From the NCBI RefSeq assembly GCF_002943525.1, contig NZ_CP025394.1, positions 2,604,001 to 2,668,000 of the forward strand: a DNA stretch of 64,000 bases, given 5' to 3'. Positions 42,958-51,919 of this stretch are shown here, piece after piece (the stretch's first letter is position 1; the number at the start of each line of letters is the position of its first letter). Below the pieces are notes generated by a model that saw only the letters and a list, made by a program, of their open reading frames with translations, was not told the DNA's origin and did not search any database. The DNA comes from Kitasatospora sp. MMS16-BH015. GTDB lineage: Bacteria; Actinomycetota; Actinomycetes; Streptomycetales; Streptomycetaceae. The translations under genes and the position numbers were made by a program.

Positions 42958-43312
42958 CCGCGCCACCGCCTCCGTCTCTCCGGCCCAAGCCGACGCCCCC
43001 AAGCCTCACCCGCCCGGGACGGCCCCGCACATCGACACCCCGGAGGCTCTTCGAGTGACCGGAACACCCGCCAAGGGATTATGAGTCCCTTGGCCCGCTC
43101 TCCGGCCGACCGCGCCGACGGCCCGGCGGGGTGGCGGCCCGGCGGCTCGACCCGAGGCCCGGCCGACCGCACCGGCCGACCGTCGGCGGCCTCACGCCCC
43201 CCGGATGCGCCCCCGGCGCGCACCACGGCTGATCGACCGGCTATGCTGCCGGGGACGGCCCTGAGGGGCCGTCTGCTGCTGCATCGGCTCGCGCCGCGCT
43301 GCACGGCGAACC
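42958..43312. other. Gene-free region between protease B and the CAT tRNA
   Basis: No coding region is supported in these 355 bases. They hold the upstream region of protease B, a possible TATGCT -10 box at 43242 for the tRNA, and at 43071-43089 an inverted exact copy of part of the tRNA anticodon arm. Confidence 0.6.
43071..43089 (-). repeat. Inverted 19-base copy of the tRNA anticodon arm
   Basis: CCAAGGGATTATGAGTCCC is exactly the reverse complement of bases 43341-43359, the anticodon stem-loop and adjoining bases of the tRNA gene 230 bp downstream. The following TTGG also makes the site itself a hairpin (CCAAGGGA/TCCCTTGG). Confidence 0.75.
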
Positions 43313-43386
<74 letters not shown>

Positions 43387-43801
43387 CCTCATGCCCGACG
43401 GGCCGTCAGCCGCCCGAGCCGTGCGCTCGCCCTGCCGCCCCCTCGGGGGCGCCGCTCTTGCCGGGAACACCTCACACTCCCTGGCGCAGATTCTAGAGCA
43501 GCCGAGCCTCCGGACCCCCTCCGCCGCCCCGGATTTCACCCCTTCGGGGCCCCCTGCGCGCGCTCCGGCCATCGGTGGCTCGATTTCAACACAATCCGCC
43601 AACAGCCAACAGAAGTCCCCGCACAAGCCTGTTGGTTATGTGACATGTGCCATTACACTCACCCATCAGCGCCTCCGGTCGAACCCCCACTCGGCCAGCT
43701 GACCTGTGCTCTCTTTCCCCGGATTCTCCCGGCTCCTCCACCTGTGCGTTCCTGTTCGACCCCGGCGCTCCCCCACTCGTACGCGTCCCCGGAGTCACTC
43801 C
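43387..43801. other. 415-bp upstream region of the alpha-galactosidase gene
   Basis: No gene is supported. The region is lower in GC towards its 3' end and includes an inverted CCAACAG...CTGTTGG pair just before the promoter-like sequence at 43632-43659. The long distance leaves room for carbohydrate-responsive operators. Confidence 0.6.
43632..43659 (+). promoter_or_regulatory. Probable promoter of the alpha-galactosidase gene
   Basis: TTGGTT (43632-43637) and TACACT (43654-43659) are spaced by 16 bp, a fair sigma-70-type match. The spacer contains ATGTGACATGTGCC, partly self-complementary, where a repressor could sit. The leader to the ATG would be about 135 bases. Confidence 0.5.
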
Positions 43802-45889
43802 ATGCGCGCTTCACGCGGCAGAGCCGCCCGCCTGCCCAGCATCCTGCTGGCCCTCTCGATGGCCCTCCCCGGCCTCGGCGCCCTCTCCCTCACCGCGGCC
43901 TCCCCGGCGGCCGCCCTCGGCAACGGCACCGCCCTCACCCCGCCGATGGGGTGGAACTCCTGGAACGCCCTGGGCACCCAGGTCAACCAGCAGCAGGTCG
44001 TGCAGACCATCGACTTCATGTCGGCCAACGGCCTGGTCGCCGCCGGCTACGACACCGTCACCATCGACGACGGCTGGTCGATGCTCTACCGCACCGACCA
44101 GAGCAGCTGGTTCAAGCGCACCGCCGACGGCGCGATGCAGCTCTACGACAACAGCGGCAACCCGGTCAGCGGCACCGACGGCACCGGCAACGACCCGACC
44201 TCGGGCCACCTCCAGCCGGACCCGCGCACCTTCCCCGGCCAGACCGTCAACGGGCAGACGCTGAACGGGATCCAGTACCTCTCCTGGTACGCGCACAGCA
44301 AGGGCATGAAGCTCGGCCTCTACGCCACCGACACCTACGAGACCTGCCAGATGCACCCCGGCAGCCTCGGCCACGAAGCCACCGACGCCACGGACTTCGT
44401 CTCCTGGGGCGTCGACTACGTGAAGTACGACGACTGTCCGTACGGCCCGCAGATCATCGGCCCGGACGGCCACAACTACTACACCCAGGGCGTGGGCAAG
44501 GAGCTCACCAAGTCGATCTACGCCCGCACCCAGGCCTTCCAGCGGGCGCTGGACGCGGCCTCCGCCGCCCAGGGCCGCCCGAAGGTCACCCTCAGCGTCT
44601 CGGCCCAGCCGGTGCACAGCGGCGTGCCGTACCTGCTGGAGGCGAACGACCCGGCCCGGACCGACCCGGTGATCCAGGCCGCGGGCACCCCCGCCTTCCA
44701 GTCGCCCGGCTACGCGCCGACCGGCGTCTGGTGCGGCCAGGTGGCCAACCTCTGCCGGATCGGCGGCGACCGCGACAGCGAGCTGGACGGCGTGCTGTAC
44801 AACGGCCAGCTGCAGACGGCGCTCCGGTACCCGGGCAACGTGCACCCGGGCAGCTGGAACGACATGGACATGATGTTCACCGGCTGGAAGTACGCCTACG
44901 GCCTGTACGGCGTGACCGACAACTGCACCTGCCACAAGCCCTTCACCGACGACGAGTCGCGCAGCGAGCTGTCGATCCTCTCGATGATGGCCGCCCCGCT
45001 GATCTCCGGCGCCGACCTGCGCACCGCCGCCCAGACCCAGGTGAGCCAGAACGGCTACAGCTGGTCCACCGGCATCGACGCCGACAGCCTCTCCTTCCTG
45101 AAGAACCGCGACATGATCGCGATCGACCAGGACGCGCTGGCCAAGCCCGCCACCCTGGTCGGCGCCGCCCCGCGCAGCTCCACCGCGCCGGTGGTGCTGC
45201 GCCGCCCGCTCGCGGGCGGCGACACCGCCGTGCTGCTGGTCAACCAGGACCCGAACAACTGGCAGACCGTCACCACCACGCTGGCCGCGGCCGGCCTGAC
45301 CGGCCCGGGCTACTCGTACAAGGAGACCTGGACCGGCGCCACCGGCACCACCACCGGCACCATCGGCGGCGGCTGGGTCGCCCCGCACGGCGTCGCGCTC
45401 TACCGCCTGACCCCGCTGGCCACCACCGTCCCGGCCACCGTGATCAACGACGGCAGGTACCACGGCCTGGCCGCGGGCGGCACCGCCGGCCTGGCCCTGG
45501 AGGCCTCCGGCACCTGCTCCGCCGCGGTCGGCCAGAACGCCGACGTCAACACCTGGTGGTCGGACCACACCTCCGAGCAGTGGACCTTCACCACCAACCC
45601 GGACGGCACCGTCCGGATCAGCGACAACTGCAACACCGGCACCCAGCAGCACACCGTGCTCGCCGCCGGCACCCAGCCCGGCAACAGCGCCTACCTGCTC
45701 AACTACTCGCCCGGCAACCCCTGGCAGGAGTGGAAGGTGGTGCAGAACAGCACCACCGGCGCGCTCACCATCACCAACGTGGCCACCGGCCTGGTGCTCG
45801 ACGCCAACGGCACCGCCACCGGCACCACCGTGGTGACCAACAACGCCAACCCGGCCGCGCCCGGCCAGTCCTGGACGCTGCTCTCCTAG
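43802..45889 (+). CDS. Secreted GH27 alpha-galactosidase with C-terminal ricin-type lectin domain
   Basis: The 695-residue protein has a Sec signal peptide (about 1-38) and then a GH27 catalytic barrel starting TPPMGWNSWNALG. The nucleophile is Asp210 in DYVKYDDC, and WNDMDMMFTGW and SMMAAPLISGADLR are family blocks. A beta-sandwich follows, and the C-terminal 130 residues carry W/Q-rich repeats (SEQWTFTTNPDGTVRI, PWQEWKVVQN) of a ricin B/CBM13 lectin. It releases terminal alpha-galactose from plant oligo- or polysaccharides. ATG 43802 follows GGAGT. It has no transporter beside it. Confidence 0.9.
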   Translation: MRASRGRAARLPSILLALSMALPGLGALSLTAASPAAALGNGTALTPPMGWNSWNALGTQVNQQQVVQTIDFMSANGLVAAGYDTVTIDDGWSMLYRTDQSSWFKRTADGAMQLYDNSGNPVSGTDGTGNDPTSGHLQPDPRTFPGQTVNGQTLNGIQYLSWYAHSKGMKLGLYATDTYETCQMHPGSLGHEATDATDFVSWGVDYVKYDDCPYGPQIIGPDGHNYYTQGVGKELTKSIYARTQAFQRALDAASAAQGRPKVTLSVSAQPVHSGVPYLLEANDPARTDPVIQAAGTPAFQSPGYAPTGVWCGQVANLCRIGGDRDSELDGVLYNGQLQTALRYPGNVHPGSWNDMDMMFTGWKYAYGLYGVTDNCTCHKPFTDDESRSELSILSMMAAPLISGADLRTAAQTQVSQNGYSWSTGIDADSLSFLKNRDMIAIDQDALAKPATLVGAAPRSSTAPVVLRRPLAGGDTAVLLVNQDPNNWQTVTTTLAAAGLTGPGYSYKETWTGATGTTTGTIGGGWVAPHGVALYRLTPLATTVPATVINDGRYHGLAAGGTAGLALEASGTCSAAVGQNADVNTWWSDHTSEQWTFTTNPDGTVRISDNCNTGTQQHTVLAAGTQPGNSAYLLNYSPGNPWQEWKVVQNSTTGALTITNVATGLVLDANGTATGTTVVTNNANPAAPGQSWTLLS

Positions 45890-45905
45890 CACCGGCGGCC
45901 CACGA

Positions 45906-45935
45906 GGGGGGATCAACCGATCGGTTGATCCCCCC
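45906..45935. terminator. 30-bp palindromic terminator after the GH27 gene
   Basis: GGGGGGATCAACCGA and TCGGTTGATCCCCCC form a perfect 15-bp inverted repeat without a spacer, 17 bases after the stop codon. In RNA it gives a strong hairpin with a short loop. Confidence 0.85.
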
Positions 45936-46050
45936 TCCACCGTTGCCGCCACCAGGTGGAGCCCACCGGTCGATGCCCGCACCCCGGCCCGCGCGGGAAT
46001 CTTGAGGCAGCGGAGGGGAACGGCCCCACCGGGCGGGGAGCGAGGACGAG

Positions 46051-46953
46051 ATGGCGGTCATCGAGGTGACGGGGTTGCGCAAGGCCTACGGGCGGCGCAC
46101 CGTGCTCGACGGGGTGGAGTTCGACGTCGAGGAGGGCGAGATCTTCGGCCTGCTCGGCCCGAACGGCGCCGGCAAGACCACCACGGTGGAGTGCTGCGAG
46201 GGCCTGCGCCGCCCGGACGCCGGCACCGTCCGGGTGCTCGGCCTCGACCCCGTCCGGGACGCCCGGCAGCTGCGCCCGCTGGTCGGCGTCCAGCTCCAGC
46301 AGGCCCAACTCCAGGACAACCTGCGGCTGGTGGAGGCGCTGGAGCTCTACGCCTCCTTCTACCCCCGCCCCCGCCCGATCGGCGAGCTGCTGGAGCAGTG
46401 GGGCATCGCCGACCACGCGCAGACCAAGTTCGGCAAGCTCTCCGGCGGCCAGCGCCAGCGGCTCTTCATCGCGCTGGCCCTGATCGGCCGCCCCGAGGTG
46501 GTCTTCCTGGACGAGCTGACCACCGGCCTCGACCCGCAAGGGCGCCGCGACACCTGGGAGTTGGTCCGCCAGGTGCGCGAGGAGGGGGTCACCGTGGTGC
46601 TGGTCTCGCACTTCATGGACGAGGTCGAGGCGCTCTGCGACCGGGCCGCCGTGCTGGACGGGGGCCGGATCACCGCCCTCGGCACCCCGGGCGAGCTGGT
46701 CGCCCGCTCGGGCGTCGGCAGCGAGCTCAGCTTCCGCACCCACGAGGCGCTCAGCGCCGCCGAACTCCGCCTGCTGCCCGGCGTCTTGGCCGTCACCGAG
46801 CAGGACGGACGCACCGTGATCACCGGCACCGGCACCTTCGCCGACGAGGTCACCGGCCTGCTGGCCCGCCGGGGCGTGGTCGTCACCGGCCTGCGCGTCC
46901 ACGAGCACACCCTGGACGACGCCTACCTGGCCCTGACCAACCGCCGGCGCTGA
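46051..46953 (+). CDS. ABC transporter ATPase (ABC-2 exporter, DrrA-like)
   Basis: The 300-residue ATPase has Walker A GPNGAGKTT, signature LSGGQRQR, Walker B VVFLDELTTGLD and the DrrA-type C-terminal region. It energises the membrane protein encoded 51 bp downstream. The kinase and response regulator that follow in the same operon suggest induction by the exported compound or by cell envelope stress. Confidence 0.94.
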   Translation: MAVIEVTGLRKAYGRRTVLDGVEFDVEEGEIFGLLGPNGAGKTTTVECCEGLRRPDAGTVRVLGLDPVRDARQLRPLVGVQLQQAQLQDNLRLVEALELYASFYPRPRPIGELLEQWGIADHAQTKFGKLSGGQRQRLFIALALIGRPEVVFLDELTTGLDPQGRRDTWELVRQVREEGVTVVLVSHFMDEVEALCDRAAVLDGGRITALGTPGELVARSGVGSELSFRTHEALSAAELRLLPGVLAVTEQDGRTVITGTGTFADEVTGLLARRGVVVTGLRVHEHTLDDAYLALTNRRR

Positions 46954-47004
46954 CCGGCCCACCAGCGCCGGCCACCCTCTCCTTCCAGTCTCCCGGAGCC
47001 CGCC

Positions 47005-47748
47005 ATGACCACCACCGCCCTGCGCCGCCTCGCCCTGACCGAGACCAAGCTCTTCCTCCGCGACCCCGTCGGCGCCTTCTTCAGCCTGGCCTTCCCGGTC
47101 GTCCTGATGGGCATCCTCGGCGCCATCCCGGCCATGCGCCGGCACACCGCCGAGCTGCACGGACACAGCGTGCTCGACCTCTACGCACCGATCCTCGCCG
47201 TCTTCGCCCTGCTCACCCTGGCCATGAACGGCCTGCCCCCGCTGCTGGCCGGCTACCGCGAGAAGGGCGTGCTGCGGCGGCTCTCGGTCAGCCCGGTCCG
47301 GCCCGCGCTGCTGCTGGGCGCGCTGCTCCCGCTCTACCTAGGCGTCGCGGTGGTCTCGCTGATCCTGGTCACCATCGTCGGCCAGATCTGCGGGGTCTCA
47401 CTGCCGCAGGCGATCCCCTCCTTCCTGCTCGCCTTCCTGCTCTCCGCAGCCGCCCTGTTCGGCCTGGGCCTGCTGGTCGCCGCCGTGGTGCCCACCGGCA
47501 AGGCCGGCAACGCGATCGGCGCCACCCTCTTCTTCCCGCTGATGTTCTTCTCCGGCATCTGGATCCCCCGCGACTCGGGCCCCGGGTGGCTGCGCCGGAT
47601 CGGCGACTTCACCCCGAGCGGCGCCGCCGTCCAGTCGCTCCAGGACGCCTGGCAGGGCCACTTCCCGCACGGAGTGGATCTCCTCACACTGGGGGTGTTC
47701 GCCCTCGTCACCGCAGGTGCGGCTGCCAAGCTGTTCCGGTGGGAGTGA
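47005..47748 (+). CDS. ABC-2 type exporter permease
   Basis: The 247-residue protein has about six hydrophobic helices and the ABC-2 signature region LFGLGLLVAAVVPTGKAGNAIGATLFFPLMFFSGIW. It forms the channel for the ATPase encoded upstream. Its stop overlaps the kinase GTG by GTGA, so export and sensing components are co-translated, as in antibiotic-resistance modules. Confidence 0.92.
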   Translation: MTTTALRRLALTETKLFLRDPVGAFFSLAFPVVLMGILGAIPAMRRHTAELHGHSVLDLYAPILAVFALLTLAMNGLPPLLAGYREKGVLRRLSVSPVRPALLLGALLPLYLGVAVVSLILVTIVGQICGVSLPQAIPSFLLAFLLSAAALFGLGLLVAAVVPTGKAGNAIGATLFFPLMFFSGIWIPRDSGPGWLRRIGDFTPSGAAVQSLQDAWQGHFPHGVDLLTLGVFALVTAGAAAKLFRWE

Positions 47749-49145
47749 CCGAAGTGCCCCGAGGGGTCGATGTGACGGGTGAGGCCGAAATGATCAGCGT
47801 CCCCGCCGAGACCGGTTTGCCTGCCGAGACCAGTGTGCCTGTAGAGACCGGCGTCCCCGCCGAAACCGGCGCCGGCACCGAGACCCAGCGGCTCGACAGC
47901 TGGCAAGGCCGACTGGACCGGGCCCTCGGCCCGGTCGGGTACGCCTGCTGGGCGGTGGCCACCATCCTCGCCACCGCCCTCCCCTCCCCCCACGCCCGGC
48001 CGTTGACCACCACACTCCCGGTGGCCGCGGCCGCGCTGGCGTTCCTGCTGGCCCGCACCGCCCTGGACCGCTTCCCGGCCGCCGCCGGCCGCACCCGGTA
48101 CAGCCTGCCGCTCTTCCTCGGCCTGCTGACCACCACCCTCCTACTGGTGCTCTGCGACCCCTGGTTCGGCTTCTTCAGCTTCGCCGGCTACGTGCACGCC
48201 GCGCGCTACCTGCACGGACCGGCCCGGCTGCTCGGGGTGGCCCCCGCCATCCCCGCCTCCATCTCGCAGACCGGCAGCCGGATCCCGAGCAGCGGCCCGC
48301 AGCTCGGCGGCTTCCTCGCCGTCCTCACCCTCAACCTCACCGTGATCGGCGTGATCAGCGCCCTCGCCAGCGTCAACGCCCGCCTCAGCCTGCGCCGCCA
48401 GCAGGCCAACGCCGAACTCACCGAGGCCAACCGCCGGTTGACCGAGACCCTGGCCGAGAACGCCGGCCTGCACGCCCAACTCGTCGCCCAGGCCCGGGAG
48501 GCCGGCATCATCGACGAACGGCAGCGGCTGGCCCGGGAGTTGCACGACACCGTGGCCCAGGGCCTGGCCGGGATCGTCACCCAGCTCCAGGCCGCCGACC
48601 AGGCCCGCGAACAGGGCTCCCCCGCCGAACAGTGGCAGCGCCACCTCGACAACGCCGCCCAGCTGGCCCGGCAGAGCCTCACCCAGGCCCGCCGGGCCGT
48701 CCACGCGCTGCGCCCGGAGGAGCTCGACCGGGCCGACCTGGTCCAGGCCCTCGCCGAACTCACCGAACGCTGGGGCGAGTTGCACCAGATCAGGGCCGGC
48801 TTCACGGTCACCGGCGAGGCCCGCCCGCTGCACCCCGAGGTCGAGGTCACCCTGCTGCGCACCGCCCAGGAGTCGCTGGCCAACGTGGCCAAGCACGCCG
48901 AGGCCGGCCGGGTCGGCCTGACCCTCTCGTACATGCCCGAGCTGGTCACCCTGGACATCCGCGACGACGGGGTCGGCTTCGACCCTCGCCGCGAGCCCGC
49001 CTCCCGCGCCACCGGCGGCGGCTACGGTCTGGGGGTGATGCGCACCCGGGCCCAGCTGTTGGCCGGCCGCCTGGAGATCGAGACCGAACCGAACGGCGGC
49101 ACCACCGTCTCGGTCGCGCTGCCCGCCCTCGCGCGGGCCGAATGA
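47745..49145 (+). CDS. NarL-type sensor histidine kinase
   Basis: The 466-residue kinase has an N-terminal 45-residue repetitive leader (units like VPAETG), about five membrane helices (65-205), a coiled linker, and a HisKA_3 domain. Phospho-acceptor His267 lies in DERQRLARELHDTVAQGL, and the ATPase domain has DDGVGFDPR and GYGLGVMRTRA. There is no large extracellular domain, so it senses within the membrane or through the transporter. GTG 47745 overlaps the permease stop; ATG 47790 behind a GTGAGG site is an alternative that would remove the first 15 residues. Confidence 0.9.
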   Translation: MTEVPRGVDVTGEAEMISVPAETGLPAETSVPVETGVPAETGAGTETQRLDSWQGRLDRALGPVGYACWAVATILATALPSPHARPLTTTLPVAAAALAFLLARTALDRFPAAAGRTRYSLPLFLGLLTTTLLLVLCDPWFGFFSFAGYVHAARYLHGPARLLGVAPAIPASISQTGSRIPSSGPQLGGFLAVLTLNLTVIGVISALASVNARLSLRRQQANAELTEANRRLTETLAENAGLHAQLVAQAREAGIIDERQRLARELHDTVAQGLAGIVTQLQAADQAREQGSPAEQWQRHLDNAAQLARQSLTQARRAVHALRPEELDRADLVQALAELTERWGELHQIRAGFTVTGEARPLHPEVEVTLLRTAQESLANVAKHAEAGRVGLTLSYMPELVTLDIRDDGVGFDPRREPASRATGGGYGLGVMRTRAQLLAGRLEIETEPNGGTTVSVALPALARAE

Positions 49146-49191
49146 CCCCGCCGACCGGCACGGGGACCAACCAGCACGGGGAGAGACCGAG

Positions 49192-49836
49192 TTGACCATC
49201 AGAGTACTGATCGTGGACGACCACCCGATCGTCCGGGACGGGCTGCGCGGGATGTTCTCCGCCGCCCCCGGCTTCGAGGTGGTCGGCGAGGCGGGGGACG
49301 GCGCCGAGGGGCTGGTGCTGGCCGAGTCGCTGCGGCCGGACGTGGTGCTGATGGACCTGCGGATGCCCCGGATGGACGGCGTCTCCACCATCAAGGCGAT
49401 CACCGAGCGCGGGCTGCCCTGCCGCGTCCTGGTGCTCACCACCTACGACACCGACAGCGACGTGCTGCCCGCCGTCCGGGCCGGGGCCACCGGCTACCTG
49501 CTCAAGGACGCCGGCCGCGAGGAGCTCTTCCACGCCGTCCGCTCGGCCGCCGCCGGCGCCTCGGTGATCGCCCCCACGGTGGCCGCCAAGCTGCTCGGCC
49601 AGGTCCGCGCCCCCGCCGAGGAGTCGCTCAGCCCCCGCGAGCTGGAGGTGCTCGTCCTGGTCGCCGGCGGCCACACCAACCGGGAGGCCGCCGCCGAGCT
49701 CTTCATCAGCGAGGCCACCGTGAAGACCCATCTGCTGCACATCTACGGCAAGTTGGGCGTCAAGGACCGCGCCTCGGCGGTGGCCGCCGGCTACGAACAG
49801 GGCCTGCTCGTCCCGGGCGGTGACCGCCGCCCCTGA
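49192..49836 (+). CDS. NarL family response regulator
   Basis: The 214-residue protein has a receiver domain with Asp55 (VVLMDLRMPRMDG) and conserved Lys in YLLKDA, then a LuxR-type HTH (LSPRELEVLVLVAGGHTNREAAAELFISEATVKTHLLHIYGKLGV). It starts at TTG 49192 after a GGGGAGAG site. As partner of the kinase just upstream it probably activates the ABC exporter genes. Confidence 0.94.
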   Translation: MTIRVLIVDDHPIVRDGLRGMFSAAPGFEVVGEAGDGAEGLVLAESLRPDVVLMDLRMPRMDGVSTIKAITERGLPCRVLVLTTYDTDSDVLPAVRAGATGYLLKDAGREELFHAVRSAAAGASVIAPTVAAKLLGQVRAPAEESLSPRELEVLVLVAGGHTNREAAAELFISEATVKTHLLHIYGKLGVKDRASAVAAGYEQGLLVPGGDRRP

Positions 49837-49956
49837 GGCTACGCTCCGTCACCTTCCGCTCCGACGGCCCGGCCGCCCCCAGCACCCCCGCGACACGCCC
49901 GGCCGGGCCCGCCGACCACCCCAACGGCCGAAGCCGCACCGCCCACCGAGGTACCC

Positions 49957-49974
49957 GGCCGTCACCTGACGGCC
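49957..49974. promoter_or_regulatory. Palindrome upstream of the small secreted protein gene
   Basis: GGCCGTCACCTGACGGCC has perfect 8-bp arms around CC, 152 bp upstream of the gene at 50126. The same palindrome (central GG, i.e. read from the other strand) lies upstream of the sortase gene. A related split form, CCGTCACCT then GACGGCCC eight bases on, lies at 49846-49870. Confidence 0.5.
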
Positions 49975-50125
49975 CTTCGACTCCGGCCCACCGCCCGTCC
50001 TCCGGAAGGACCCCGACGGGTGGCGGCCGTCCACCGCGTGACGGACGGTGATGGAGGCGCGACCACGAACCCTCCGCCGGCGAAGGGCCGGCAGTCGTCC
50101 GTCGCCGCCGGAAGGACCCAAGCAG

Positions 50126-50500
50126 ATGCGTTTCGATCGCTCCCTCCTCGCCGCAGCGGCCGCGACCGCCGTCCTGGCCCTCGCCTCCCCCGCCGCCCAC
50201 GCCGAAGCCCAGCCCGTCCGCACGGTCGCCGACGGCCAGCCCGGCTGGCAGGACTCCCAGTCCGGCAAGGAGGAGCCGAAGAAGCTCGAGAAGTCCGAGG
50301 GCAGGGGCGAGGGCAAGGCCGAAGAGGTCGCCGAGGAAGCCCCCTGGCACAAGGACAAGAAGCCCCACGGCGGCGTCCACACCGGCGGCGGCGGCCTCGC
50401 CGTCTCCACCAGCGGCCTCGCCACCGGCGGAGCCCTCCTCGCCGGCGGCCTCGCCGTAGGCGCCTACTCCCTCCGCCGCCGCGGCAACTCCACCCCCTGA
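50126..50500 (+). CDS. Small secreted protein with C-terminal membrane anchor (possible sortase partner)
   Basis: The 124-residue protein has a Sec signal peptide (RSLLAAAAATAVLALASPAAHA), a highly charged Glu/Lys middle, a His/Gly patch (KKPHGGVHTGGGG), and a C-terminal hydrophobic helix followed by SLRRRGNSTP. Signal plus terminal helix plus basic tail is the layout of cell-wall-sorted proteins, but no canonical LPxTG is present; LATGG before the helix is the nearest sequence. A GGAAGGA site precedes ATG 50126. The next gene is a sortase, which suggests partnership. Confidence 0.75.
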   Translation: MRFDRSLLAAAAATAVLALASPAAHAEAQPVRTVADGQPGWQDSQSGKEEPKKLEKSEGRGEGKAEEVAEEAPWHKDKKPHGGVHTGGGGLAVSTSGLATGGALLAGGLAVGAYSLRRRGNSTP

Positions 50501-50583
50501 CGCCCCACCCCACCGGACGGGCGCGGCCCCCTGTGTCCCGCGCCCGCCCACCGGCGGTCGGCCTCCCCGGTTCGGGTACCGCC

Positions 50584-50597
50584 CCGTCAGGTGACGG
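50584..50597. promoter_or_regulatory. Palindrome upstream of the class F sortase gene
   Basis: CCGTCAGGTGACGG is the reverse complement of the core palindrome at 49959-49972. It lies 141 bp upstream of the sortase start, nearly the same distance as in the other gene. Confidence 0.5.
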
Positions 50598-50738
50598 CCC
50601 ACCGGCACTCGCCTTCGCCGGCTCAGCCCTCAGTCGCCCGGTCACCAGCGTCCCCGCTGCGGCGCGCCCTCCTGTGACCTCACGCCACTCGGACCGGCCC
50701 CGGCGCCCCGCCGGAGCGCACCCCACCCCAGGAGCGTC

Positions 50739-51440
50739 ATGACCACCGAGCCCGGCAGCCCCGGCAAGCCCTTCCGCTGGGCGGTCGGCGCAGCGCTCCT
50801 CGGCCTGCTGGTGATCTACCAGTCGGTGGACGCCACCCCCGGCCAGCCCCCGGTGGCCGCCGCGCTGGCCCCGATGTCCCCCGCCGGCCCGGCCGCCCAG
50901 GCCCCTGCGCCGGCCGCCGCCCCCGGCGCTCCCACCGCTCCCGCCACGAAGCCGAAGCCCGCCACCCCGGCCCTCCCCCGCTCGCGGCCGACCCGGCTCC
51001 GCGTGCCCCAACTCCTCATCGACGCCCCGTTCGCCGAGCTCGGCCTCACCCCGGCCGGTGCCCTGGAGGCCCCCGCCCCGGACGACAAGAACCTGGTCGG
51101 CTGGTACCGCGACGGCGCCACCCCTGGCGAACGCGGCAGCGCCGTCGTCGCCGGCCACGTCGACACCCGCACCGGGCCGGCCGTCTTCCTGCTGCTCCGC
51201 CTCCTCACCCCGGGCAGCACCGTGGAGATCACCCGCGAGGACGGCACCGTCGCCAGCTTCCTGGTCGACTCCACCCAGACCTTCCCGAAGAACGCCTTCC
51301 CGGACGCCCAGGTCTACGCCGACACCCCCGACGCCCAGCTCCGCCTGATCACCTGCGGCGGCGCGTACGACAAGAAGGCCAAGGACTACACCGAGAACGT
51401 GGTGGTCTTCGCCCACCTCCAGTCCTCCCGGCCGGCCTGA
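50739..51440 (+). CDS. Class F sortase
   Basis: The 233-residue protein has an N-terminal membrane anchor (about 13-28), a 50-residue Pro/Ala linker and a sortase beta-barrel with catalytic His140 in VVAGHVDTRTGPAVF and Cys206 in LRLITCGGAYD. Length and the linker fit class F. The segment where class F members usually show an Arg reads AYDKKAKDYTENVVVFA, with lysines instead; activity may depend on another Arg. It presumably attaches or processes surface proteins, the small protein at 50126 being a candidate. Confidence 0.88.
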   Translation: MTTEPGSPGKPFRWAVGAALLGLLVIYQSVDATPGQPPVAAALAPMSPAGPAAQAPAPAAAPGAPTAPATKPKPATPALPRSRPTRLRVPQLLIDAPFAELGLTPAGALEAPAPDDKNLVGWYRDGATPGERGSAVVAGHVDTRTGPAVFLLLRLLTPGSTVEITREDGTVASFLVDSTQTFPKNAFPDAQVYADTPDAQLRLITCGGAYDKKAKDYTENVVVFAHLQSSRPA

Positions 51441-51484
51441 AAACCCTTGTCGCCCCAGCCAGGTCGGCCCGTAGGGTGCGCCCC

Positions 51485-51919
51485 ATGGCCCTCACGCACC
51501 TGAACCTCACCTCCGGCCGCACGGTCGACCTCAGCCGCATCTCCTTCTCCTCGACCTACTCCGGCCTCATCGAGGGCTACCCCTGCCGCCGCCTGAACGA
51601 CGCCAAGCTCACCCACCTGCTCACGGCGGCCCGACGGGACTCCGCCCTCCCGGCCCACCTGATCGAGCCCGTCCGCCACCTCCCGGACGTCCCGGCCCCG
51701 GGCGGCCCGTTCGGCCCGGTCGAGGAGTTGCCGCCGGTGATCTGCACGGCCACCCTGTACTCCAACCCGGTGGACCCGGACCTCGACACGGTGGACCACT
51801 ACTCGGGCCTCACCGTGGTCTGGTTCCAGGACACCCTCACCGTCCCCACCCACGAGGACACCGAGCACCCCCTCCTCGGCCTCCCCTGGGACGACCTCGC
51901 CACCGACCTGGAGCTCTAG
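51485..51919 (+). CDS. Conserved hypothetical cytoplasmic protein
   Basis: The 144-residue soluble protein (MALTHLNLTSGRTVDLSRI) has no signal peptide or membrane helix. It is rich in Leu, Pro and Asp and ends in TEHPLLGLPWDDLATDLEL. I do not recognise its family. ATG 51485 follows AGGGTG; codon use agrees with real coding. It lies 44 bp after the sortase gene and its stop overlaps the convergent chelatase gene by four bases. Confidence 0.7.
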   Translation: MALTHLNLTSGRTVDLSRISFSSTYSGLIEGYPCRRLNDAKLTHLLTAARRDSALPAHLIEPVRHLPDVPAPGGPFGPVEELPPVICTATLYSNPVDPDLDTVDHYSGLTVVWFQDTLTVPTHEDTEHPLLGLPWDDLATDLEL

